Source: Ulota crispa
Taxonomy: Eukaryota > Streptophyta > Bryopsida > Orthotrichales > Orthotrichaceae
Assembly (NCBI GenBank): GCA_963920765.1
Contig: OY987242.1
Coordinates: forward strand, 4,986,789 to 5,050,788
DNA: 64,000 nucleotides
Reading direction: 5' to 3'
The notes under the pieces are model-generated. The model had not been told where the DNA came from. It saw only the letters and a list, made by a program, of their open reading frames with translations, and ran no database searches. Shown one piece after another: positions 34,820-46,414 of this stretch. Each line of letters starts with the position of its first letter. The first letter of the stretch is position 1. The position numbers and the translations under genes were made by a program.

Positions 34820-35917
34820 TCGTGCTGAACAATAAGGGCATGCGGCAATGTAGTGATTTGGGGCACCGCATCAAATACATTGTCTTTCTCGCTTCTTCTT
34901 TTCAACTTCTTTTGGATCAACCCACTTAGCTTGTTTGGCTCGACCGTTACCAACCGTTGCAAAGCCCACTTTTGTGGGCTCCCAGTCCATTGGGTCTTTG
35001 GCTGTGGTCACTGCTGGAGTACTGAAATGACCTCCTTGAATTCTTCCGGTTGATTGCAGACCAGCACAATAATGTGCATCAGAAACACTCATGACCTTGT
35101 TAACGAATCTTTCAAAAGAGAGGTCCGGTGGTATGAATACGATGGATTTTTGTAAATCTGCATGTAGCCCGCGAGTGAACATGGCTTTTTGCATGGAGCT
35201 ACCGAGTTTTGCTCTTGCTAATAAGATTTGCTTGTTGAAGTCCGCATAAAAATCTCTGACAGAGCGCCTCCCTTGCTGCATGCCCTGCAATTTATCAATG
35301 GCCCTCTCACGCTGGTGAGGGTTCTCAAACGGATCGTCTAGGAATCTCCAAAGTTCCCAAGAAGTGGCTGTAAGTTCCATATCTAGCCATGGTTGGGTGA
35401 CTAGTGTTGCCTTTCCTGCAAATTGGGAAAAGATGTATCCCACTTTTAGTCTTTCCGTAGCAAACTGATCTTCGTCATAATCCATCTTGTCTCCCATCTG
35501 TCGATGAAAGAGTGGATATGTTGTGCGGTCTCCCTCGAAGCTTTCGGGATCCAAGAATCTGAGTCGCTTTGTATTCATATGCACTGGGATGCTGGTTCTG
35601 CTACGGCTCGTTGTTAACGTAATGCTGCTAATTCACCCTTCAGTCACTCGATTTCTAGCTTGCGCTAGAATTGTTGTATCTCGGGCCATTTGCTATGGGT
35701 GCTTTGACCGTGACTGCCCACCCATTTTTGCGTGAGAGAGAGCTGCGCTCAATCTCTCAGCATCCCTTCCCCTTGCTAATTCAGTTGCTACAGTTTGTAG
35801 TGCATTTGCTATCTCTTCATCCGATAGGCCTTGTTGTTGTAAGTGCCTTTGTAGTTCTGATTCCACATGCTCCGCAGAGTTACCACTTGCAGATAGGCAG
35901 GAGCCCGTCTGAGCCAA
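34820..35917 (-). pseudogene. Gag relic with zinc knuckle
   Basis: The longest open part is 34,871-35,584 (237 codons). It carries a capsid-like helical region with WELWRFLDDPFENPHQRERA and RSVRDFYADFNK, typical of the Ty3/gypsy retrotransposon gag domain. The same frame extends upstream to 35,917 through at least two stops, where a coiled, Gln/Ala-rich segment is seen. A CCHC zinc knuckle (C-x2-C-x4-H-x4-C around 34,835-34,875) has its third position replaced by TGA, which fits a CGA to TGA change. Gag normally packages the RNA. Confidence 0.85.
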
Positions 35918-35967
35918 ACCATCCTACTAGTGTTCAGTAATTTGTGCGTTGTGAGATCAGAATCAAA

Positions 35968-36370
35968 TGTAATGGGCAAGCTTTGAGAGCACTTTGCTGC
36001 TAGAATACAAGAATGATTCTAATAAAGAATTAGATAGACATACTTAGAGTTATAAGAGATTTTACTGCTTCTCTCTCCATACGTAAGCTAGGGATGCGTG
36101 TGACCAGGGGTCATTGTTTGCACTAAGGAACTCTGTGTATCATGCTGAGGTGTCATGAAAAGAATACAGAAAGCAGCATGGTCACTCACGCGTTGAGCTT
36201 GAGTGCTGGAAACTCGGTGTATCATGTTGAGTGCTGTGAGTTGCTTTGGAAGGTAGCTGAGGTGTCATGAAAGGAAATGGAAGCAGCATGGTTACTCATG
36301 CATTGAGCTGGAGTGCTAGGAATCGAACGTTACCACCTGAGATGGTCTATATGGGCGCCAGCTCATCACA
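35968..36370 (-). repeat. 5-prime LTR of the gypsy element (403 bp)
   Basis: Same TG..CA borders as the other LTR. Its internal segment (GAGGTGTCATGAAA ... GCAGCATGG ... TTGAGC) is present twice, at about 36,148-36,205 and 36,259-36,315. The single copy in the 3-prime LTR could be the ancestral state or a deletion between these repeats. Confidence 0.9.
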
Positions 36371-36440
36371 CCATGGAACATTATTTTTTTAAGCTTTGAC
36401 ACTGGCGGGGCCCAGATTGACGTATGTACAAAAAACCGAA

Positions 36441-36503
36441 CTTAAGTACATGCCCAAAATCTCACTTGTCCCCCGTAACAACAAGTGGTCCTTTTGGGGT
36501 TAA
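36441..36503. mobile_element. Solo right end of a family B TTAA element
   Basis: GTACATGCCCAAAATC then CACTTGTCCCCC and GGTCCTTTTGGGGTTAA match the last about 60 bp of B1-B3. The rest is missing, so this is a truncated remnant. Confidence 0.7.
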
Positions 36504-37109
36504 ATCAAGTTTTGAAAATTTGACGTCAACTCTTATTACAAACGCGTTCAAGCCTTTTTTTAGTGAATCAACCTAAGAGAGGCCAGGATTGGGAGCTGCA
36601 AAAAGAAGTGACCGTTGTTTAATTTATTGTTTATTATTACATGGGCTCAAAGAACATCCTTGCTCCACTCCCAAGAAATGTTGTGTTTCTTTCAAATCAG
36701 TAGTTCAAACTAGCCAATTCAAACTAGCCAAGTTTCACAAAGTACAGTTCAAACAGATCTTTTTGTCAAATTTTGGTTTTTCATCGCGCTCGTGAAAATT
36801 CCTCGGCTAATCAGCAGGAACTTTTTGTTAAATCCTGAAAAACCCAAACTAACGGGACTACGGGCTACAAGCAAATGTAAAATCAATGCAAATCTTTTGC
36901 CCCGAAGCTTGACGATCTGGCAAGTCCACCCATGACGTGCACACGAGCAGAGAATCGAAGACCAAAGCAGCGATGCAAAGAAAAATGGGAGTTAAGGTAT
37001 ACACAAATAGCCGCCATGCTCCGGTGAAACTGTATTTCTGCTGGTCCTCATGTACTGTACAGTGCCCTCCAACAAGTTCTCAAGTTTTTTGAAACCCGGC
37101 TAGTCATTA
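36504..37109. other. Intergenic DNA
   Basis: Somewhat higher GC than average, with one 68-codon frame I do not recognise. Nothing assigned. Confidence 0.4.
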
Positions 37110-37539
37110 GGGGTAGTCACACCTTCTTTAGGAATGAAATTTCCATGAAGAGTGAAAAGTTACAGAGTGGAAATAGGAGCCAATGTGAGCATTTCTCCAT
37201 GAAGAAGGTGTGATTCTCTTTTTGTGAGCAGTGGAAAATGGGCAATGATTTTACTTAAAAAGTAGTGATCTGGTAAGAAAGCAAGTTGCATTCACACACT
37301 CAATCAAGGTCTCCAATTACAAGGAGGGTGAAAGCCAGCAAGAAGAGCAAGGTGAAAAAGAGACACGCATGGGTAAAAACTTCATGTGCTAAATCTTCTT
37401 CAGTCCCATTCTTTTCCTCTAAAGGAGCATAGAAAATCTTCTCAATCTTCAAAGAATGGATACTCCAAAAATCAAGGAGCATGCACTACAACCCCATTCT
37501 TTGAAAATTGAGAACAAGGTGAAGAAGGTGTGACTGCCC
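37110..37539. mobile_element. TA-flanked GGGGTAGTCACACC element (copy J2)
   Basis: The ends are GGGGTAGTCACACCTTCTT and AAGAAGGTGTGACTGCCCC, an inverted repeat with one mismatch. TA flanks both sides (37,108-37,109 and 37,540-37,541). The body of about 430 bp is shared with 25,137-25,570. Mariner/Stowaway-like by target; non-coding. Confidence 0.75.
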
Positions 37540-39096
37540 CTATTATTTCAACCTTGTCAAATCATAACAAGTTCCACAACCACGCTAGTATTTTTCCCAT
37601 TAATACAGTTTACATGTATGTGGCTTGAGAATGCTCGCATGCAACCATGTGAAATTTTATTGATGTTGAAGTGTTCAAATTTTCACCACTGGTTGCTGTC
37701 TAAGCTACTGCTCAGTTACGCAATCTCTTCAGATGACATTTGGTCTATACTGAGACCCGCTGGTTCTTTCTTTCTGCGCTAGACAAGGGCATGTACAGTA
37801 CTGCATTGTTGTGAGAGTTCACGCTATTGTCTGGGAAAAGTCGCCACCTTCACGTCCATGAGCTAACTCATATTTTCAGCATTTGCCATTCAGTTTCTGT
37901 GTTGAAAAGCATGGTTTGTCTGAGTTAGTCGTTGCATTGTAACCTCCGCCACAAGGGTTTGGGGTATTTCCTGAATTCCTGACGGCTCGTGAGACCCAGA
38001 TTGTGACTCATACTCTTCTTCAACCATTTTTGAGCAGGTCGTGTTCGGAACTTCTCTCTTTTAACCAACTCAGACAATGTTGTTCATTGATATGGAGTTT
38101 GACCCTGTCTAGATTCTTTCATCTTCACAATGTTTCAAACCATAGTTGTCACATTGAACCAACCCTAAATCGCTTGCGAGCAAATCCAAATAATCAAGGT
38201 ATGGACACAAACTTGTATTTTTTTCTTTTTTGCTTTTTAATCCAAGACATAAATGCAACCTTGCATTTGCACCTTAATTCACACCCTAATTTCAACATGG
38301 ACAGCCACATCACCAGATCTAGACCACCTATCTTGTCCTTTGACCTAAACTTGCGGAAAGTAGCAACCATATTTCAAACCCATGAAAATTTGGTTTTAAT
38401 ACCAAAAATTTGAAAATCCTTCACAACTCATTTGTAGCCTAAAATTTGAAGCAAGCTGTTGAGGAGTTCTTGTGTTGGCTCACTGCGTTTGGAATATATT
38501 GCTACCCTGACTTCCATGAACATCAAAAAGCTAACTGATGTTTTCAGCCTTTGAAATTCAACTTCCGTGTTCCGTTTCAAATTGAGGTTTTATCGGAGGT
38601 TCGTAGTTGCAGTAAAACTTCCACCAATTGGGCATGTGGGGTATAGCGTCAACGATGGACGAAGTATACTTAAAATCAGACTCTCAACCCTTCAAAATAC
38701 CATTGAAATCCTGAATTTGATTGTAAGCTATTGACGAATGGCTCACCTTGCTGCAGGAAATATTAGTTTTGAGGTGAAGCCAATCTGAGTCAATTTGTAA
38801 TGGACCCTGCGTTTGGAGGAATGTGCTACAGTAGCATTTGCACCTCCTCTTCACCTGGTTGCCAGGTTGCAGGGATTGTCTCTCTAAAAGCTCTTTCCAA
38901 GCACTGGTATTGGAACATTGCAGCACGGAAGCCGGCATTTACAAGGGTATGTGCACAAACCAACACAAGATTTCTTTTTGCTGCCATTGTGAGAGAAGAG
39001 AAATGGGAGGGGGGTTTACGATTCGATTGTATCAGTTGTACTGGTGGTGAACATGTGTACTCCTTTGACAGGAGAATGGAAACAAATATCATTACA
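37540..39096. other. Intergenic DNA with an old local duplication
   Basis: Two diverged direct copies lie at about 37,790-38,000 and 38,440-38,660. Shared fragments include CTTCACGTCCATGA / CTTCCATGAAC, TTTTCAGC-TTTG, TTC-GTGTT and GGGGTAT. A 136-codon frame at 38,003-38,413 and 100-codon frames at 38,800-39,102 match nothing recognisable. Confidence 0.4.
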
Positions 39097-39145
39097 CCCT
39101 AAACTCTAAAACCCTAAAACCTTAAACCTTAAACCCTAAACCCTA
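39097..39145. repeat. Interstitial plant-type telomere repeat
   Basis: Seven imperfect units of CCCTAAA with CTCTAAA and CCTTAAA variants, running CCCTAAACTC to AAACCCTA. This is the complement of TTTAGGG, the telomere repeat of most plants and many green algae. Confidence 0.85.
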
Positions 39146-40321
39146 TGCAAGAGCAGTTGCATCAGATATTTTCCACTCAACATTGGAAGATGAAGCTGCC
39201 AACCTTCTGCCTACATGGGTTTTGATTTCAAAGCTCGACTGCTTTCTTACCAAAATGTTTTTTTCTCAAACAGGGTTTTCTCTGCTCCTTTTTGAGAAGT
39301 ATCCTCATTTTGCTTATGTTGCTTATTCTGCGTGATGGTTTCAAAGGTTGAAATTCTATTTTATTCTGGTGATTTTCTAAACTTCTCCGCCAAATTCTCA
39401 TGCCAGGGAGCTCTACTGAAGTTTTTTGCACCTCTCAAGGGGGGTTTCAAAACTTGATACGTTTTGGAGGTAAAATTGTCCGAACTTTTTTGCAAGAGAT
39501 TCTATTTTTATTTTTCATTGTAATTGCCTTGATCTCTTACACAAGAAAGTCCGTGCTTGTATTTATTTGCACCTTGTTAGGTGGTTGTGTAAAACTTCTT
39601 GAGAAGACTCGGATATTGTATGAGAAGACCACAGTTTCCTCTTGTAAAAATGCCTTGAGAAACGTATGTTTTCCTAGGGGTTTGAAACCTCATAATATAT
39701 AGATAGTATTCCTAATTTTCTCATTACAAAATGCACACTTGCATGATTAAAACTCCGTTTTCTCTTGAGGGTACAACTGATTTTGCAAGGAAAAAATCCT
39801 TGAGAAAATTTGGTTATCTATAAAACTCTACTCCCTAATAGTGTACTTCACGGGAATGTTTCGAATGGTAAGAGTTGGACAGCAACAATCACAATTATAG
39901 TGATTTATCAAATTTCTACTGATGCCTGCTTCCTTGAACCAAAATAAATCATGGTGTCCTAGTCCATCTGCAATTGATTAGTGAACATTCAGCCTTTTTC
40001 CTTCATGTGAAAATTGATTTCTAAACACCAACATCATGTTCTTTTGAGAATTACTGTACCTTTGGATTTGGGAGGTTTTGCACCAAAGTCTACAAGAAAA
40101 TTCAATACCAAAAGGGGGTCTAGTGAAGCCTATGTGTTTAGACTGAAGTGTCGTAGATTATGTTTTATATGCACGATGTCTATAGTTATACAGGTGAAGG
40201 AATAAATCTCAACATCTGGAACATCCAGACAGAAATCTTCCTTCTTTCTAATGGTATATTAAATGCCTCTTCTTTCAAATTTTCAAATGTATATTGTACT
40301 TCCAAAGTAGGCGCTTCAAGA
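39146..40321. other. Intergenic DNA
   Basis: One 100-codon frame at 39,400-39,702 has a hydrophobic middle and matches nothing known to me. No repeat ends found. Confidence 0.4.
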
Positions 40322-40953
40322 GTACATGTAGTTTACCCTATTATCATTGGGCCTTGGACAAAAACTCAATAAAAAAATAGTTCTAATATATCAATATATC
40401 AAACGACATGGTTATGGTCTCATCTGAAAGATAATCAAGTCAAGGTTTTGCATCAAGTTCCAAATTTTTAAATAAGTGCAGTATGAGTTAGTTATCAATG
40501 TTTCAATGAGGTAAGGTCAAGGTTCTGCTCAAATTTGAAATTGCCCTATTATCACTTCCTTATCATTTTCTTAAAGGTTTTATTGTCATACAAGATCATA
40601 TTTTGTCATTTTCATCTTTGAACTTCTTCCTTTCCTTAATCTCTGTGGTCATCCATAAGTGCTAACTTAGTTGATAATTTTCATTTATTTTTGGTATTTT
40701 GCAATTGACATTGCTATAGTTAAGGCATTGGGACAATAAATTATATATCTAACTAAGGTCTTCATAGCTAACATGCTATATCTTTTGCAAATTCTAATCA
40801 AATGGAACAAAAGTAACACTACTAGTAAAAGACTTTCAGGCCTTTCTTACACTTGTAAACTTGAATTTGAAACTAAACCCCAAAAATTACAAATTTTTGA
40901 AGATAGAAAAGTGATAATAGGAGTGGAGTGATAGTAGGGTAAACTACCTGTAC
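40322..40953. mobile_element. GTAGTTTACCCTA family element (copy M2)
   Basis: The ends are GTACATGTAGTTTACCCTAT and ATAGTAGGGTAAACTACCTG. 632 bp, homologous in reverse orientation to 21,739-22,750 without the insertion there. Non-coding. Confidence 0.7.
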
Positions 40954-41514
40954 TGGTTTTCAAATGTACAAACGAAATAGAGTCTTGGGTCGATTAATTT
41001 GCTTTAAACGTCAAGCTTTTTGGGTAAGGATAATCTAAGGACTGTCATATTTTGCACAGAGCAAATGTCCAGTTATTTGAATGCACATAGTCGATGTTAT
41101 ATGCAGAAGTTGTGAAAATTGAAAAGTTTGTTTAGTAGGGTTCTTCTATTTGCGAGGGCTTTGCTTCTTGGAGTGAGAGGAGGTGATCTTTTTGATGCAA
41201 CAATGTTTACTTCATAATTGCCGCTCAACAATACACAACAGTCGGTTTTTCAAATTTGAGTTTTTAGATTTGGTGCATGATTTAAAACCAACAAAGGATT
41301 TCATGTTTAGGTGGTATCAATCCTTACAGATAATGTGTACTTATTGTCCGAGATTATGGAATGTTGAAGGTAGGACAAATTTACACTACAAGTGTACACT
41401 AAAAGTCAAAGTCATGAAAACTTGGGCCATTTCAACTAGTATTTCAGCCTTAATGGCTCAAGAACAGCCCCAAGCATCTGTTTTAATAAGACAATAAGAG
41501 GTCAGTTCATTTAA
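40954..41514. other. Intergenic DNA
   Basis: One 104-codon frame at 41,183-41,497 not recognised. Nothing else seen. Confidence 0.35.
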
Positions 41515-41824
41515 GGGAAAATTTCATGGATACCCCTGAAGTTTGCCATATTTTCGTAGATACCCTACTGTTTCAGAAATTTCACAGATACTCTTGGACC
41601 AAAATTTTCAAGCATTTTTTAATTTATTGTGCATGTCACTTCCTTCTCCCTTTGTGCACACACTACTTTTTTGTTATGTATACACACAAAGAAAGAAGGG
41701 AAGTGACATGCACAATAAAAAAATGCTTGAAAATTTTGGTCCAAGGGTACTCGTGAAATTTCTGAAAAAGCAGGGGTATCCATGAAATTATTGCAAACTT
41801 CAGGGGTATTCATGAAATTTCCCC
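41515..41824. mobile_element. GGGAAAATTTCATGG foldback, MULE-like
   Basis: The ends are GGGAAAATTTCATGGATACC and GGTATTCATGAAATTTCCCC. Inner arms pair over AAGTGACATGCACAATAAA and the complement of TTTTCAAGCATTTTTT. The 9-bp flanks TTCATTTAA (41,506-41,514) and TTCTTTTAA (41,825-41,833) match at 8 positions. A TTAA element begins inside the right-hand duplication. Confidence 0.8.
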
Positions 41825-41829
41825 TTCTT

Positions 41830-42492
41830 TTAACCCCTCATTGCCCACGAACATTCTTGAGTATCTCAGAATCTGCTCTTGGATAAACAAAATTGCAACA
41901 TTTTGATAAGTTGCATCATTCAAAAATAATTGTAACCATACAAATTCAAACTAGATATGTTAGAGATCACATAGGAAAAGAAAACACAACAATATCACTT
42001 ATATGGATTGAAAAATTATAAGATTTGATCATGTGGGTGTTAAAACTGTGAAAGTGATTTGAAGTCTTCAATCCTCTTTTCACATCTTGAATTTAAAATT
42101 AAGGAAATAAAAAAGAAATGAGTATGTAAAGTACAACATGTGTAACCCTAATCAATTTATAGCTTCTTAAAATCTACTCTACAACTTTTTAAATTAAGTT
42201 TCTAATGTGATTGTTTCTCCAAGTTGTAGTGTACTTGAGGCTCATTTCCAAGAGCTCTCAACACTAGAAAGTGAAGAATTGCAATGGACACCCTTGCACA
42301 AAATCTTGAATAGACAAGTCATAGTCATTCATTTTCAAAATCAGGTTTTGGGTACTAAAACAAGATTTCAGTAAGAATAATTTATAATAAAAACTAGTCA
42401 ACTGCTAAAATTAGTCCTCAAGAAAAGTCAATCATTTCCAAATTAAAATGCAAGGTGGATAGTTTTGGTCCCCTTGGGCGGTGAGGGGTTAA
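41830..42492. mobile_element. TTAA-flanked element, family E (copy E2)
   Basis: TTAA at 41,830-41,833 and 42,489-42,492. The ends are TTAACCCCTCATTGCCC and GGGCGGTGAGGGGTTAA. 663 bp, collinear with 6,509-7,151 over its whole length. Non-coding. Confidence 0.88.
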
Positions 42493-43112
42493 GGATAAAA
42501 ACCTTGAGGCCCAAAGGTTGAGGCTCTAGTGCAAACTTTAAAAATATTCAAGAGAAAAAAGATAAAAAAAGAAACATAGGAGGGTAACCAATATTTTTGT
42601 TTTGTCTTGCAGTGTTGGCTATCTTAACATAATGTTGTTTACTCAAAAAATTATACTTGAATAAAAATTTGACATTGACTTTGGAGTGAAGACTTAACCT
42701 CTTGTTTTTGAAGAATTTAGTTTTTGAAATTGAAGCCATGTCAAATCTTATTTTTTAAATACAAAAATATACTTTGACTCATAGTGTAAATGTCTTGAGG
42801 CCATTTTTAAAGAACCTACCAGTGCAAAGCAAACATTGAGAGTGTCGAAGGCTTCAAACCAACCTCAATTTCTAGTGGAAATTGGCCCTTAGATTATGGT
42901 TGGAGTTGAATTTACTTGTATTTAATGGGCAATTTTGTCATGGAATCTTTACAAACGAAATAGGATTGACAATTACATTGCGTATGGCCCTTAGTTAAGA
43001 GCCATGATCAAAACTCTGTTTTCATTTGTCAACCACCTTCAACATTGAAAAAGTGAAATTGAAGTTGAAAAAGGAGTTGAGTTTTTAATGCATCCCAAAA
43101 GTAGATACAATA
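42493..43112. other. AT-rich intergenic DNA
   Basis: No feature recognised. Confidence 0.4.
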
Positions 43113-43414
43113 CACTGAATATTGCGTTTAGGTTGCCCCACACTAATTTCTCAAAATTTCACACTTTATAAATATTTACTGTTGCTACAGTAATTTTCAT
43201 CAAAAACTACTGCAACAAACCATTTTTGGTGGCCCTATCAACAAAAATGAAGCAATAAAAAGACAAACTAGTGACTTTCAAGTCATAAACCATGTGAAAT
43301 CTAAGTATTTAGTGAGTTGCATGAGCCTCCAAGTGGTCAAATGATGAATCATGAGGTAACTTACTAGGGTAAAGCAACCTAATTGTCAAGGCAACCTGAA
43401 TGCAATAATTGGTG
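43113..43414. mobile_element. TA-flanked CACTRAATATTGC element (copy R1)
   Basis: The ends are CACTGAATATTGCGTTTAGG and CCTGAATGCAATAATTGGTG, with TA at 43,111-43,112 and 43,415-43,416. Shares its body with R2-R4 in the opposite orientation (CCAAGTGGTCAA, CATGAGCCT). Mariner/Stowaway-like. Confidence 0.7.
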
Positions 43415-43416
43415 TA

Positions 43417-44256
43417 ATATACTCTTTTTTTTCACTTGCCTTCTTGCTTCCATCCTTTTTTTCTCTTCTTATATTTTCTTCTCTCTTGTTGTTTATGAAT
43501 TCACTTTTGACCTATAGAGTTGCCTTAGGAGAGAGCATGAAGAGTTTGCTAGTATTGAGTTTGTGTATGAACTTGCATAATAAAGTATAACATGTCAAAA
43601 AAAATGAGCTTCTATTTTGACAAGATTGAAGAAATTAGTTGCTTTTAAGCCTTTTTATGAAAACATGTAATTTGCAAAGCACAACTTTTGGTATCATATG
43701 TAGCAAGTTTCATTTGTGGATCAATCTCTTGTTGGATTCAATATAAGGGTTTGCAAAATTGTGCTTAAAATAAGATTGTTGTATTTGTGATAATTATCAC
43801 TTTTAGGCAATGGTTTGTAACTTGTGGAAGAGGTATTGGAATTAGTAAGTATGGTTTCTTGCATTTGATATGAGGTATTTGTAAAATAATTTGAAGATAA
43901 ATTTAATGGATTTTTTGGGTGCAATTTCTTGTAAATTAGTTTTTGGACTTTTGGTTCTCATTATGAAATACTTTGTATTATAGGTGCAATAGCAATTATG
44001 TGTATATATATAAACATGCTCCGATGTAGCAGAGAAATGATGATTATAGATGCTACAAGTCATTCGTTTCAAATGTTGTATTAAATATTGTTCATTTATG
44101 ATGCAAGTTCTCAAACCTTGATTTTAGATGGATTGGTAACCTTTATGATTGAAGTGTTCTAATATAGGAAGAATCAGTTTATAACAATGAAATTTGTGCC
44201 ATATAGGTTGATAAGTGATGTACCTTACTTCATTAGGCCCTGGGCATTTTGCCTGT
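43417..44256. other. AT-rich intergenic DNA
   Basis: Short Asn/Thr-rich frames on the - strand reflect AT-rich composition. No feature assigned. Confidence 0.4.
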
Positions 44257-44906
44257 TTAACCCCTAAATGCTCAAGCAACCATATTTGGGTCTTTATGAA
44301 ACTTTTAAGATGACAAAAATTTTATCAAATCAGTATTTTTAGTATTGTTTTCAAAATAAGTTTGTTATGAAGTCTATTTTCAACACCAAAAATCTGATTT
44401 TGAAAATGAAAGTTAATGATTTTTTTACTCAAGATTTTGTATAAGGGTGTCCACTGCAATCTTGAGTTTTCTAGTATTAGAAGATCTTGAAAATGAGCCT
44501 CAAACATATTAGAGCTTGGAGAAATATCCACATTCAAAATACATTTAAAAAAATCTAGGAGTAGATTTTGAAAGTCATAAATTGATTACAGTTAGATATG
44601 TAATGACCTTAAACCTCATATTTCTTTGGTGACCAATTTTGTAGATTTGACATATGAAAAGAGGATTGAAAGACCTCTAATTACTTTTGCAATTTTAACA
44701 CCCTCATGTTCAAACATTATAATCTTTCAAACTAAAAGTGACATTGTTGTGTTTTCTTTTTCCATGTAATCTCTAGCATGTTATATTTGAATATGTACAA
44801 TTACAATTCAAAAAAACTTGATGAAATTTATGTACATGTAGATTGATTGTTCAATTTCATGAAAATGCCAAGAAGTTTAGAAAGGCCTTTGGCATTTAGG
44901 GGTTAA
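44257..44906. mobile_element. TTAA-flanked element, family E (reverse copy E3)
   Basis: The ends are TTAACCCCTAAATGCTC and GGCATTTAGGGGTTAA, with TTAA at 44,257-44,260 and 44,903-44,906. The interior is the reverse complement of E1/E2 (for example CACTGCAATCTTGAGTTTTC and CATGTAATCTCTAGCATG). The outermost inverted repeat extends two more bases (TG/CA). Confidence 0.85.
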
Positions 44907-45208
44907 ACAACAAAAATATAAATTGACTGTTTCAAATTAGCTCTTAAATATTGGCTATAGGGTGCTTGTTTAAGTGTATTTTGCATGATACAAAATCGCC
45001 TTTGTGAAAAAAATTATCTTTTATGCATGAAACAACATGGTTGTAAAGTAATAGAGCTTCTAGTGGGTGGTTTTGAATCATTTTGAAGATAGTTGGAAGG
45101 CACACTTATAGAATATTTTTAGAATGACCCTTATCTTGACTTCAAAGGTTAACAAAATCTACAAAAAGATCTTGAAAGAGCTTGAAATTTTCTTGAACTA
45201 TGTACAAC
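44907..45208. other. AT-rich intergenic DNA
   Basis: No feature recognised. Confidence 0.4.
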
Positions 45209-45358
45209 TACTAGAAGAAAACATACAATAAACAACTGGTCCTAAACAACTGCAAATGTCCTAAACAACTCAAATTGAGTCATTGCACAGATGTTTAGGA
45301 TATTTGCAATTGTTGTGAACTACTCCACAGTTGTTTAGGACACTATTTTCTTCTAGTG
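45209..45358. mobile_element. CACTAGAAGAAA foldback, 150 bp, CACTA-like
   Basis: The ends are TACTAGAAGAAAAC (first base mutated) and ATTTTCTTCTAGTG. Inner arms carry repeats of CCTAAACAACT. The 3-bp flanks AAC and AAT match at two positions. Same end family as 7,425-7,596. Confidence 0.7.
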
Positions 45359-46414
45359 AATTTTTATTATTTTATAAGTTAAAAGCAAAGGTTGATAACA
45401 AATATGACTTTATACATGAATAGAAATTGCTCTGCAAGAAATTGAGCAGTTCTACATTGTGTGTTTAAGTTTCAAAGTCTTTATTCAAAGTTAGATACTA
45501 GAATTGTTAATTAAAAAAAGAGAAAACAACAAAAAGGAAATATAAATATTAATCAAATTTTGTAGGACTTGGCTCCCAAATTGGGCAAAAGTTTTTTCTT
45601 ATTAGATCCTACTTTTCAAACTGATTTTCCATATTTAGATCTTGAACCTCTAATAAGTGTTGCCATGTAAATATTTTGGTCACCTACAGCTTGAAAGCCT
45701 TTGGTCATAGAAATGAAGCTACAAGTTTAAATCTTCAATTTTTGGTACTTGTAAACCACCATCAATTAAGTATGAAATTTAATGTACAATTTTTTTCTTG
45801 ATAATGTTGCACTACCAACTCCTTACACAATCTTGCCCAATATATAAACTTTTTGGATGTGAAAGTCAAGGATCCATTTTGTAAACACATATAATCAAAT
45901 CAAAAGTCTAAAAATGCATTATTTTTACAAAATACATGCAAAAGATACTTGCACAACTACTCATGAGTTCTTTTACAATTGCCAACGAAACCCTAAGAAA
46001 CTAGGAAATCGTAATATCAAAACTATCAAACCATGAATGGACATTTGCCTTACAAGCGTATACAAATTTTTTGGTACTTACATTGTGAAACATTTTCTTG
46101 GTTTTTTAATAATTGCATAACAAAACTCTTATTTTATTTCAGATTTTTTTTTAATAATCATGCATATGAATTTTACAGCGTGGTTTTTTTTCTAAATAAA
46201 ATTAAGCTCACAAGCTACATTTCTTGATAAGCAATACAAATTGAAAATATAAACAAAGGACTTCGTTAATTTCAAAGATTTGAGATTTTAGACCCCTTGC
46301 AAATTAGATAATAAAAATTTGAAGATAAAACTATGAAAATAAAATTTTCATTATTTTCAGTTCAAAAGTTGATTTGTTGTAGCTTATCAACTTTTGTTTA
46401 GGTGTTGAATATTT
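45359..46414. other. AT-rich intergenic DNA
   Basis: No feature recognised. Confidence 0.4.

Larger units (their letters stand above)
30745..36370 (-). mobile_element. Ty3/gypsy chromovirus-type LTR retrotransposon, degenerate
   Basis: The complete element lies between identical 5-bp target duplications CCATG (30,740-30,744 and 36,371-36,375). Read on the - strand the order is LTR, gag with zinc knuckle, protease, reverse transcriptase, RNase H, integrase, chromodomain, LTR. This is the order of Ty3/gypsy (Metaviridae) chromoviruses. A purine-rich tract (GGATAGGGGTAA on the - strand) immediately precedes the 3-prime LTR. No standard initiator-Met primer-binding site is evident next to the 5-prime LTR. 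Many stops and at least five frame changes show that it is inactive. Confidence 0.92.

Noticed and set aside
35940..35967. Initiator-Met tRNA primer-binding site next to the 5-prime LTR
   Set aside because: The bases inside the LTR do not match the usual TGGTATCAGAGC-type site, and no other tRNA could be assigned by eye.
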